Assembly (NCBI GenBank): GCA_020631735.1
Contig: CM036162.1
Span: 95,893,666-95,957,665 of the forward strand
Length of the DNA stretch: 64,000 bases
Direction of reading: 5' to 3'
From: Saccharum officinarum
Lineage: Eukaryota; Streptophyta; Magnoliopsida; Poales; Poaceae
A program made the translations under genes and the position numbers. This document shows, one piece after another, positions 47,401-58,446 of this stretch. Position 1 is the stretch's first letter, and the number at the start of each line of letters is the position of its first letter. The notes under the pieces are model-generated. The model saw only the letters and a list, made by a program, of their open reading frames with translations, had not been told where the DNA came from and ran no database searches.

Positions 47401-50400
47401 CTATCACTTGTCCGGTCCTTCTATCTTCGGGATGGATCCACCAACTCCATCTACGGTTTAGGCTCCACATCTCGTCCTTCACGTGGTACATCTAGCGTAC
47501 CTAGATGAGATGCAAGATGCAATTGTATGAACACATAGAAATGCAATAGATGATGCATTACACACTAAACATCATGCTAAGATAGCAAGTAAAACAACCT
47601 CATACCAACAATTGTGATTATCTAAGTCATTTAACTCATCACCCAAGCACAACATATGAATATAGTAAGCATATTAGACATGGCACAAAAATTTTACAAG
47701 ATCTCAGGTGTATTAACTTAACTACCCTCAAAGGCATAAGTCACACTTAACAATATACAATCAAACAACTATAATTGGAATCTATCAATTTCTGGACATG
47801 CACACAGCAGCTACAAGATTTAGCTATAACTGGAGTTCCACAATTCCAAATGACTTGTAAGAAGACATTCTGGAAAGCTTATGAAATTATATAAATTTCA
47901 TTTATAATCATCACAGCATGATTCCAAAGTTTAACATGTCGAATTTCCACAAACACAGAAACTGGTCTAACAAGACAGAGAGCAAGCAATTCTGTAACCC
48001 AACTTTAAACAGCTATAACTCCTAAAATACTTGGCCAAATGCTACCAAATTTTAACAGCAGCTAGATCATGAAATTCACAACTTTGTTATAGCACACAAG
48101 ACATGAAAACATCATTTGCATAGGGTAAATAACAACATTCTCAAATCTGTTCAGAAACCTCATTTGCAAGAAATAAATATTAACTTATGTTGCAAACATA
48201 TAATTAGACAAAATCAACTTTACCAACATGTCCCACATGACTAATGAGCACCAGAAAGCATAGTGTCCCTTGCTAAATAAATTCTTTTAATACATTTCTT
48301 AATTTATTTTGGATAATAGGGTGAATTAATGAACATATACCAAATGTGCATAATAAATTCCAAAAAAATTACAGTAGCTCAAAAAACCTTTCAATAGTCT
48401 ACTGTACAAATTTCAAGTCATTTGAACATGTATAGAAACCTATATGGAAAATACAAAATGATAATGCAACAAATCGTGTGAGAGCAAGATAAAGCAATAA
48501 CTCCCACAAATAGGAACCAATGACCATGAAATTTTTACCACACATCAAATATCACATGAGTAGCATGCCATAAAAATTTCACATCATTTGGAGCTCTATA
48601 TTTGCAGTTATGAAAAATAACAAATTCAACTAGCATTAAAACCTAACTGCATAAATATATTTTTACAGAGAAAACTTTAAACCAAAACATGAAATATTAT
48701 AGATCTACTGCATATAAAATTTCACAAGGATTCCAAAAAGTCCACATTTGCTATTTTACGAATTTCCTATGAATTACTATGAATTTCCAAAGTTCAGCAA
48801 ATTTCCTGCAACAAGGTCCTTAATGACACTATTCATATGAGTCAATGACATTGCAGTTAGCCCCCTGACTTTCGTCGAATTCTTGTAGGAGGTCCCTGAC
48901 AAGATTTTGGAGCAGAGGACATCGGGGCTCGCCGTTTCCGGCGGAGGGAGGCCATGCCGACGGCAGTCGATGGGCGGTGGAGCACCAGGGGGTCCTTACG
49001 CACCCGCCAGTGGCCTCGGCTCAGCCCGAGGTGGCCCACGGCGGCTTGCTTGGCCACGCGCGGGCGGCTGCTGCGGCGGCGGTGGCTGGAGTTTCCACGG
49101 CCACGGTGGCGGTTTGCGACGGCGAGCATGAGCACGACGTGAAGGAGATGGCGGCGAAGCTGAGGGTGGTGCTCGTGGGGAGTGAGGAGGCTGGGAGCGG
49201 CGAGAACGAAAGCGACGGCCGAAAACGGAAGCGGCGGCCGGAGCTTGGCCCGGCCATGGCCGTGCGCGCTCGGCAGCGGCAAGGGAGGACGAGCGAGAGC
49301 GGGGTGGAGGGAGTGAGAGAAGGGGACCGAGGGAGAGGGCTTGATGTCCTTTTTGCCGAGCATGGACGCGAGGTGGCGTGCATGCGAGCGAGCTGGAGCT
49401 GCAAGCGGCGTGAAGGCTCTGTCTTGGTTGGCCACTGTAGCAGCAAATTCAAATTTTCAATTTCACCTCAAACGTACGACTGAAATTCCATTTTCCTCCC
49501 ATCACATCTCCTAAACCGACCGATTATTTGATCAACCGTTTGCACCCTTACGTAGAGCTACAGGTGTACTACAATATTGCATAAAGGAGTCTCGTCCAAT
49601 TCTCTACGGTTTCCAAACTATAATTCGCTAAAGGTAGGTACACAAAAACTGAAATACGAAATTTCAGTCATCCAGACTTGGCCGATTTTCGAACCTAGAA
49701 AATAGCACTGGATTCGATCTTCCGAGCGACATTTGACTAAGCTAGGCACTAATTTAGCTCTTGATCCTTAAACAAAATTTGTTTTGCATAATATGAACTC
49801 CAACTTTTATTTAAGGCCCACCACCATGCAAGCATTTCAAATAGTTGGTCAACATAGGTCAAAACCCAATCAAGAAAATGACAATTCTAGCTATTCCCAC
49901 ACTTAGAAGCATTTTCTGGACATTTGCTCAAAATGAACCCTTCATGACTTTTATTGTAGAGTTCATCTTGAGTCATTTGAGCAAGGTTGCAAGGTTTAGT
50001 TGATGATCTATAATTCCATTCACTTTATAGTGTAATTCCAACACTTAGTAAAACCATTCCAACGAGGATATAACTTATCATTTCATGTGACTTTTTGATT
50101 CCAAATTTCATGAAACTTTCCCAGTGACCAATATAGATGAGTATTGATGTGAGACACATGAATATATCCCAATAACACCACCCAAGCATATATCTTTGAA
50201 AATGGCCTATATGTAAAACAATGGTGCATCATCCAAGTTTAGGTTAGGCTCATTTCCATAGGTTGACCTTGACATCTTCATCTCCACTTAATCTATCATG
50301 TTTGAGCTCAAACCCACTACTTAATGAGGGACAAACACCTAGGGTGTTACACAGGTGGGGCTGGCTGACCCCACTTGGCAGCCCCTCGCCTCCTGCTTCA

Positions 50401-50641
50401 TTTCGGTGTCTTCTCATGTCTTCTAGAGTCTTCTCGCGTATATGTCGTATTTTAATTTCGAATTTTTCTTTGACTAATAGGTCCCTCTTGGTGGTTTCTG
50501 GAATAATCTTGCAAAGAACAGAGATTCACCAAAACTCATAGAATTTATTAGTTTAAACCCTAGACCTATGTATATTCTCTCATTTATACCATTTCTCATA
50601 TTTATTCAACTATAAATTGTTGACGTTATCTACCGTCAACA
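44441..50641 (-). mobile_element. Solo LTR G (TGTTGAC-type gypsy-like LTR), containing D
   Basis: Plus-strand ends are TGTTGGCATT at 44441 and ...TACCGTCAACA at 50641. TSD TACAC lies at 44436-44440 and 50642-50646. Without D it is about 1.68 kb and matches the F LTR (shared CTGCAAGCGGACAGATAATT, GGGAATCCAAGC, TTGTTGACGTTA). Removing it restores the Copia-3 integrase frame T-P-Q-Q-N-G-V-V-E-R-K-N, so insertion is certain. Orientation follows F. Confidence 0.9.
45836..50351 (-). mobile_element. Solo LTR D (giant-LTR family) inside G
   Basis: 4516 bp. On the minus strand it runs TGTAACACCC to GGTTCCGTGATA. TSD CAGGT lies at 45831-45835 and 50352-50356. It contains a GC-rich block (48850-49440) and a diverged exon pair: donor CCCAG|GCAAG at 47340/47339, acceptor TTGCAG ending 46261, exon Y-like frame MYHGDCKSW to TAA at 46162. 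Its exon X is frameshifted and the splice phase does not match, so the reading frame is decayed here. Confidence 0.83.
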
Positions 50642-50646
50642 TACAC

Positions 50647-50669
50647 CATTTTGTTGAGGGGTGTAGGTA
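50647..50669 (-). pseudogene. Copia-3 integrase sliver between B and G
   Basis: About 23-28 bp encoding T-Y-T-P-Q-Q-N-G, stranded between two insertions. Joined to 54876 on one side and 44435 on the other it bridges the integrase region between the second catalytic Asp and the catalytic Glu. Confidence 0.85.
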
Positions 50670-52983
50670 GTTGATGTAACACCCCGATGTTACGCATGCA
50701 TTAGCACCTGCAAAAACATGAGCATAAGCATTGTTATGCATCCATTATCATCGCATGAAATAATGAGTGAAACATTTCTATGAAACATGAATGTTGCATA
50801 CACTTGATTAGTTTATTTTTTCCCTAATTATGCTAGCTAGATCAATGGAACATGTTAGGTTTTAAATGCAAATCACTTAGAAATAATTATCATTCAATGT
50901 GGAGCAAAGTTTGTATTCAAACTTTTGGCCAAATATGCTTTTGAAATTATTATTGAAAATGGTCAAAACCCTCATTATTTAGCTTTTACATCCCAATTCA
51001 AAATCTATGCAGAATTTTTAGTTGGTCCCTAAAGCAAAGTTGTAGAGGATTAAATTCTAAGCAACTTTCATTTTTGGGCCATTTAAAAAAAGTCATTTTC
51101 TTACTCAAAATGGTGTTTGAAAACTGATAATTGAAATTTATTTGAAAAAGGAATTTGGAAAATCAATTTCGCGCTTAACGGGCCGCCACCTCCCTTTCGA
51201 CCCGCTGGCCAAAGCCGGCCCAGCCTCCTCTCCACGCGCCTGCACCTCTCCCTCGGCCCAGCTCGCTCTCCGCGGCCCAGGCCCACGCGCCCGCGCCGTC
51301 TTCCTCCCGCGCGTGTGCGGACGCGTCCGACCGCGTCAGGCGAGCTGTGCCGCGTGGCGAGCGCATGCCGACGACGCCGGCCGGGTGGCGTCCGTGGCCC
51401 CCATGAGCGTGCGACTCACCCATTTTCAAAGCCGCTCGGCTCCGCTCCTCCCTGCCTTCTCCATTTTTCCCACTCACGCTGCATCTCCTCCCTCGCCCCG
51501 CACCGAGCGCTCGCGCTGCCCACACCACCGCCATCTCCGCCGGCGAAATTGGCCGCCGGTGGTCCACCGTCGCCCACAATCGCGCGCACATTACTCCGCC
51601 TCACTCTCTGACACCCGGTGCTCGCTTTAGGTTCCCCGTTTGAGCAAGGTAGAGCCTCCTTGAGCGGTTTCGCCGCCGTCGGTCATGGCGCCGCCGCACT
51701 TGACCTCGCCATGGAAAGGGCTTCCCCGGTCCTTCTCTCTCCACTTGAGTCATCTTCTCATGTTCACCATCCTCTTGCGGATCCCGTGCGCGCTCTGCCA
51801 TGCCCGGTCGTGGCTGACAATGGCCGTCGGCCCGCTACCGCGCTACCGAGGCGCCTTGGACGACGGCGTGGCGTCTCCCCTCGGCCCTCACTGGGCCAGG
51901 TCGGCCTTGGGCCGGAGCCCCGAGCCGGGCCGCCTCGCCTTTCTCCCCGCGCGGTTGCTCAGGCCGAAAGCAGTCGTGGGCCAGTTCGTTCCCGTGGGCC
52001 GGCCCAGTAGTAATAGGAAAAATATTTTCGGTTTTTCTTTTATTATTTAGGAAGAGAAATAATTTGGAAAATGTTTGTGCACTCATTTTTGTTCCAAAAA
52101 TAGTGAAATAAATTTTGTTGTGATCCCCATGACTAGATATAGGGTTTAAAAATATTGCATGTCAGTTTGGTGACACTTTTCTATGGAGTTTCATTTAATC
52201 ATTGAAATTGCTATTTTCTTAAGAAATGCATAGTAAATCATAGAAAGTTCAGAAAAATATGATTCCAAGTTTGTTACTCTTCTTGTGTAATGTACTTTCT
52301 ATGAAAAACATCTGTCATGCTTGTTCTGTAGAAAAATTATGATGTGTAGTTCAAGTTCCTTTAATGGCTGAATTTTGTTATTTTTGCTAGAGATCAAAAA
52401 TTTTATAAAACATGCATGTGATAATTTTTGTACAATGATTATTTACTATTTAGAACCTAGGAAAAATATTAAATCTGTTGTTTGATACTTTTCATAATAC
52501 AAAGTATTTTCATGCTCATATTTAGGCCCTAGATTTTTATTTTTGTGTAGGCTATTACACTTATCCAAATGCCATGAAAATTTTATGATAGTCTACTTAG
52601 AGTAGTACTGTGCTGTGGTAATTTTTTTAAGATTTTTCTATGCTATAAAAATAGATGTTGCTATTCAAATCTATTGTTAATTAGGGTTTAATTAAATCTT
52701 GCTTTATGCATGATTAAAGAATTAATAAAGCTTTGGTGTATCTTTGAAGCATTTCAATGAGATGTGTTGACTTAACATGTTAGTAGTAGAAAAGAATGCA
52801 GTAGATGACATGTACTTGTAGTACATGTTCTTGGATGATGTTGACTACCTTGTATGAGAATTGTACTATACTCTACCTATTAAAGCAAATCGTGCTCATC
52901 TACCTTGCATGCAAGCATATTCATTATGTGCATTTCATCTGATGCACCTTTTGCATAAGCACTTATGTACCTGCATCATACAG

Positions 52984-53130
52984 GATCGCAAACCGAGAAT
53001 CCAGTCGTCGTACCCGAGGAGCCCAAGGAGCAACTCGAGGTGCAACCGCAAGAAGTGACCGAGGCAGACGAGGAGGACATTGAGGAACTTTCAGAGTGCC
53101 CCGATCACCACCCGAGCTCCTTCGAGAGAG
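52984..53130 (+). other. LTR-borne exon X in solo LTR B
   Basis: 147 nt after CTGCATCATACAG. The acidic frame (VVVPEEPKEQ; EVTEADEEDIEELSECPD) ends FER at AG|GCAAGCCCC, with no stop codon. The same frame also runs upstream to an ATG at 52965 if unspliced. Phase 1 at both ends. Confidence 0.48.
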
Positions 53131-54443
53131 GCAAGCCCCGGAGCATTTTTCTCCCTCGGTTTGCAATTATTAATTAATGCTTTACTTTAATGGATACATT
53201 ACGTTCAGGAGTTGTCTGCAACCGTTGCTGCATTATACCTTGTTTACCTTTGTTATACTATATCCTTGTTGCCCTGGTATCCGCAGTCAAGTCAATGCTT
53301 AGTTGGCTTAGACCGATATAGGGCTGGATATCGAGCCAACCGTAGTTTTTTTTGAGCTTTTTTAGAAATTGGTATAATCTTATTCATCATTATTTCCTGC
53401 ATTGTTTAAGACCCAACTTCACAACGAGCCTAACGAGCCGAGCCTAACGAGCCGAGCCGAAATTGAAAGTCGTTCCAAATCAAGTCATTTTCATTTTAAA
53501 AGATAAATGAGTCCAATCGGAGCACTTTTGTACCGAGCCACCGAGCCAGCTTAACGAGCTTTTTGTCCAGCCCTGGACCGATAGAAGTCGGGTGATTTTG
53601 TGTCACCTGCGAGCTATAGGTGGTTACCTAGATCTGCTCGGATAACTATGTCGTCATGGTATAACTAAGAGTTAATTTTAAGTTGGAATCGGATGGAGAC
53701 TTATAGGGTTTTGAACTATAGTGCTTTCAGTTTGTGTCGATTAAGGACCGACCGTTGTTGGGCCTCGAGTCATGTTGAACGCATGCCTTACATTTAGCTG
53801 GCCGAATAACGTACCTTTCGACCGTGAAGCTGGGAGATTATTCGGGCCGAGTGGATTGCTCGTAGCGCACTGTATCGGAGCAAGTGTGGTAGGACACGGA
53901 GGCGCGATGATAAGATCAAAAGGCAGTTGGTCAGCCCCCGGGTACATGTGGTTCCTAGCAAACTCGAGATTCTTCCTGGATAGTTGACTCGGTGACCAAT
54001 ACCTCACTTTAGCGGGTGAGTGAGGTTTGTGTAAGGAATAAATTACCAGCTAGTTAATAATCGATTCAAATCGCCATCGTTCACTAGATAGTGAACCCTT
54101 GACTTGAGTTACTTCATCGTAGTAATGTTGATGGAACACTTGGACAATTATAATGGATATGACATTATGAAAGTTGTTAATGATAATTGGTTATCATTAT
54201 TTGCTTAATTACATACTTGCTCTAGTATAGGTGCAAATGTAGTCGATAGGTTAATAATAATTAACTTGACAATAATGCTTTTAGAAAAGTTCTTAAAATG
54301 CTAAAAATGCCTTTTTGCAAATGAGTTAGCTACACCACTATAAAGCCCTTCATAATCCTTGGTGTCATTTTATTTTCAGTTATGTCGGGTAAGTCTAGCT
54401 GAGTACCTTCTCGTACTTAGGGTTTTATTCCCACTTGTTGCAG

Positions 54444-54505
54444 ATGGACAGATGTACTACGGCTACTGTATCAACTGCCTTTATCCTGCGGTGGGTGATG
54501 CTTAG
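54444..54505 (+). other. LTR-borne exon Y in solo LTR B
   Basis: After CCACTTGTTGCAG the frame reads (D)GQMYYGYCINCLYPAVGDA then TAG at 54503-54505. The predicted GC-AG intron is 53131-54443 (1313 nt) and restores frame. The pattern against A is strongly synonymous. Confidence 0.48.
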
Positions 54506-54875
54506 GACCATGGGCATGGTCATTCCTTACGTCTCATCTAATGCTTTTGTTGGAGATGATCATCAGCTGGCACTGTACTTGAACTCCATGTGAGTGTGTG
54601 TGGTTTGAACAAATGGCTTTTGCTACTTTCTATTTGAACTCGGTTTGTAATAACAATGTTTAAACTCTGATGTATCTGTGATGCAAACTTTTATGTAATA
54701 TGTGATGGTGACCGCTAAACTTATTACGATCTTGGCTAGTATGTGAGTTGGTTTAAAATCCTTTGTGATTTCACGGACTACCGGGTTATACGGGCTTAAG
54801 TTTGCTAAATCGTCTACTCTGGCGGGTGATTTTCTTACTTAATTTCGTATAATTGGTCGGTTCTGTTATAGCTGA

Positions 54876-55777
54876 AAACTCATGCTTGATGCCCTCTTCA
54901 TCAAGAAACTCCTGAGCTTGAGTGTTCTTGAATTCGGTCCCATTGTCGCTTCTCATTTTCTTGATGGTGAGACCGAACTCCTTTTGAGCTCTTCTAACAA
55001 ATGTGTTCACCTTGTCCCTAACTTGGCACTTATCAAACAAGAAAAATTCCCAAGTAAAACAGGAATAGTTATCAACAATAACAAGACCATATTTGTTACC
55101 CCTGATAATTAGGTAGGCGACCAGACCAAAGAGATCCATGTGAATGAGCTCCAACGGTTGTGTAGTGGTCATGATGCTCTTTGGTGGGTGAGGTACGCCA
55201 ACTTGCTTTTCGACTTGACAAGCGCAACATATACTATATTTCTCAAAGTGAACATTTGTTAGTTCAAGGATGTGTTTGTCTTTTTGAAGTTTGGTCAAGT
55301 TTCTCATCCCAACAAGGGCTAGCAGGCGATGCCATAGCCAACCCATGCTAGATTTTGCCACTAAACAAGGTTCAAGATTAGCTTTTCCTTTGTTGAAATC
55401 AACTAGGTAGAGCTTATTCTTTAATCGACCCGTAAAGACAATAAATGAATCCTCCCTTCTAAAGACTTCCACACCCTTATCCGTAAAGAGACAATTATAG
55501 CCCATCTCACAAAGGTGAGAAATGGACAACAAATTGTAACTCAACGAATCAACATGTAAGACATTTGTAATTGAATGCTCAAGGTTTATAGCAACTTTAC
55601 CAAGAACAAGCACACCCCCCTAGAATTGTCTCCAAAGACAATATTTTCATTTGAGTCTAACTTCGGGGAATATGATTGAAACATACTTCTTTCTCCAGTC
55701 ATATGATTTGTACATCCACTATCAAGCACCCAACTTGATCCACCGAAGGAGTATGCCTGCAAAACAAGTTTAGTTGC
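54876..55777 (-). pseudogene. Copia-3 protease and integrase N-terminal half
   Basis: Minus strand: protease motif VLDSGCTNHMTG near 55720, a frameshift near 55600, then DSLSYNLLSISHLCEMGY, GWLWHRLLALVGM, CCACQVEKQ, HMDLFG and RSDNGTEFKN. The second His of the HHCC finger is lost (LALV instead of LGHV), and the VDDYS motif reads VDNYS. It continues across B at 54876. Confidence 0.88.
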
Positions 55778-56209
55778 TGTTGACATTAATTAATGCAATT
55801 GCTAAATAACAACAATGCTAAAAATGCCTGGTAATAAATTAACATGTCTCTAAATACTAGTCACCTTTTATATTTACCTATGCTTCTTAGCATGGAACTA
55901 GGTTGTCATCTCTAATGAATAAAGCTTAGAAGTATATAAGTGGCACTATGATTTTATATGACTAGCAGAAATATAAATGATATAAAGATATGATCAATTA
56001 AGATTAAGAACAATTAAGAACATCTGCAAGCGGACAGATAATTATACCATTGTAGCATTTTACTTAGAGTATTATTAGGTTGTCATTTATAATTTTACCA
56101 CTGGGAAGGTCTAGCTAAACTTCTATCTAGAGTATTGATAAACTTTATATTCATGATAAAGAGAGTAAACCAATGTTATACACTCTTACTCAATGGAGCC
56201 ATGATAAAA

Positions 56210-56276
56210 GATATATATATATATATATATATATGATAAGTAATGATGAGTCATCATAACAGGGATAAGTCACATG

Positions 56277-56339
<63 letters not shown>
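56210..56339. repeat. Two (TA)n microsatellites
   Basis: About 25 bp at 56210-56234 and about 60 bp at 56280-56339 within the F LTR. The paralogous G LTR has only ATAAATATAGATATG at this position, so the expansion is specific to F. Confidence 0.92.
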
Positions 56340-56342
<3 letters not shown>

Positions 56343-57295
56343 CAGTCATCATAAATAAATAAGTAGATACACTCCGAGCTCCCTACTATTACTAATAACG
56401 TAATCCAATCAGAACATTAGAGGAATAATTCCTAAGTATTCAAGTTACATGTCAAGCTACTACAACTAATAATCATCGTCAAGTAATACTACCATATGTC
56501 CCAACCACAATGGAGCCATGAACATGAGAAGTTGAGTTCAGAAACCTCTGATATATGAATATATCCTTAACCAGACAATGTTGCTCTACCAATAATCCAC
56601 TACACAGGGCGAGGACTACAGAGGACTCAATGGGCCTATAAAAGTCACACCTACGATCTACCACACGACCCTGAATAACTAGAGGCATCCGCAGATATGC
56701 AAAGCATCTAAGCACCACGCTTACATAATGCATACCACTCATCTTATGGCCAAATAGACTAGCGCTATATGAACATGTGATCAAACTAAATAGCAACCTA
56801 ACTATACTAGAATTAAAGTAGACAATGAATGATGCATTCAAGAACGTAATAAAGATGAAGAATAATGTTGACATTGCAATAATTGTGCAAAGGCAAAATT
56901 ACAATAAGAGCGGAGAACTATAACATTACTAAAACTCCACATTGTGGCAGAACCTCCTAAATAATATGGCCCACATGCACCTGTCATTATCTCAACGACC
57001 TCTGACGGCTATGCATGTGTACCACAGAACTTAAGAAGTCTGTCGGGTGTCCTCGAGAAATCCGAATCATCCACGATCTTCCGAGCAGGATCACATTACA
57101 GAGGCATTGCAGTATTACAATAGTTTATATAACAAATTACATCAGAGTAAAAGTGCGGAAGTCTTACATAACATAATTTACAAACCATTTGTTCCAAACC
57201 TTAAGTTTACTTATTACAACCATAGTAGTGGGGTAGCATTAGTAACTTTATTATAAACCACCAAAACGTAGCGCTCTGCCCAAGAGCCAAACATT

Positions 57296-57366
57296 CTACT
57301 CGTCATCGCTTACTGCAAAGACGGTCATGCAGCAGGGTCCGAAACAAACCTGCTCATGAGACAAAC
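57296..57366 (-). other. LTR-borne exon Y in solo LTR E
   Basis: Frame SLSHEQVCFGPCCMTVFAVSDDE then TAG at 57296-57298, collinear with C. The acceptor AG is mutated (TTGCAA), so this copy could not splice at the ancestral site. Confidence 0.45.
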
Positions 57367-58326
57367 TTGCAACAAGGGTTAACAAACCCTGAGTACAAAA
57401 GTACTCCACAAGACTTAATCGACGAAAAGGGTGGAGAAGACTCAGGAATGCAGGCTTAGGGGAATCAAGGTGAGGATGTATCAAGAGTCAAAGTCTTTTG
57501 TAGAAAAGCCCACTATTAGTGGATCCTTACTTTCAATCTATTAAACTCATCATTTATTATGACTATCACTAGGTGAGCCTATACAAAGGTATTCAATTCT
57601 TAACATCCAACTCATGATTCTGAGTTCAAAGTTCCATCCATTAACTATGATGTAGGGCAGTTGATCAAGCCTCCATAACCGAGGAGCAACGACGATTCGA
57701 ACTGATTATACCCAGCTGGGGATTCCTAACCGCACGACATATGCAGGACTCAAACCTACATATATCAACCTTCACTCGGATCCTCCAAAACATGACCAGG
57801 TCTAGCGCCACCTAAAAGCACAGTAAACCACCAATCTAGCCCTTGGACACAAGGGTACACACTACTCTCGCCATCTCTCCACTCCTAGTGCGCGATCGGC
57901 CGTTCACGGGATAGATTAGCCGAGGTCTTAGACTTACCGGAGTATGCGATCAGTTGCAAAGTCTCAACCAAGCAAGCCTATAATGAATGGTCCTTAACTG
58001 ACACAACCAGAGACACTACATTGGGACTCCTTTCCCGATGTAAGTCCATCGACCGATCTCAAATTAACATCATCATTCATTCAATTGTTCCACAACAACC
58101 ATTCAAACTTTGTTAAATATTTTCAAAGTTTTTACATTAAGCAAGACTAAGCATACTAAGTATTTTCAAATAAAATAGTAATAAGGATAATATTGAAGTA
58201 TCAAGGATGGTAGTGCAGTAATTAGGTTATCACTCAACTCCTATCACTTAATGTAACAACACATTAACATAAGTGAAGTAAAGCTTTTCAAAACACATGG
58301 AAGGTTTAAATGCATCCGGGGCTTGC

Positions 58327-58446
58327 CTTGCTCAATCGGGATTTCTGGCTCTGGGTCAGTTCCAAAGATATCAAATCCCACCTCCACTGACGACTGCTAT
58401 TCTTTAGGGACGGGTTCGACCACGTTAATCTCCTCGCTCACGGGGA
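58327..58446 (-). other. LTR-borne exon X in solo LTR E
   Basis: 120 nt after CATCTCGTGTAG, ending GCAAG|GCAAGCCCC. Conserved VPVSEE, EPVPKE and SVEVGFDIFGTDPEPE, with one in-frame TAG (where C has GAG). Length and phase are identical to C. Confidence 0.5.

Larger units (their letters stand above)
50675..54870 (+). mobile_element. Solo LTR B (giant-LTR family)
   Basis: 4196 bp, TGTAACACCCC to GGTCGGTTCTGTTATA. TSD is GTTGA (50670-50674) and GCTGA (54871-54875), one mismatch. Removal joins the integrase residues H-E-F-S to T-T-Y-T-P. It is collinear with A. The GC-rich block is at 51180-52015, with GC-driven open frames on both strands that I do not call. Confidence 0.85.
18837..55777 (-). 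mobile_element. Copia-3: minus-strand Ty1/copia element broken by nested insertions
   Basis: Read on the minus strand from 55777: protease and integrase (to 54876), integrase sliver (50647-50669), integrase C-terminus to RNase H (44440-42112), spacer, a 549-codon post-pol frame (36852-35203), PPT, and the 3' LTR (34566-33806 plus 19310-18837). Removing B, G, C and A with one TSD each leaves about 7.9 kb of continuous copia sequence. The 5' LTR and gag are absent; they should lie to the right of the window beyond element F. Confidence 0.88.

Noticed and set aside
51142..52050. Several open frames in the GC-rich block of solo LTR B (and equivalents at 40205-41061, 48857-49483, 59121-59974, 30427-31014)
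   Set aside because: Overlapping on both strands, not collinear between LTR copies, so probably GC-rich leader or promoter sequence. A first exon of the LTR gene could lie here but I could not define one.
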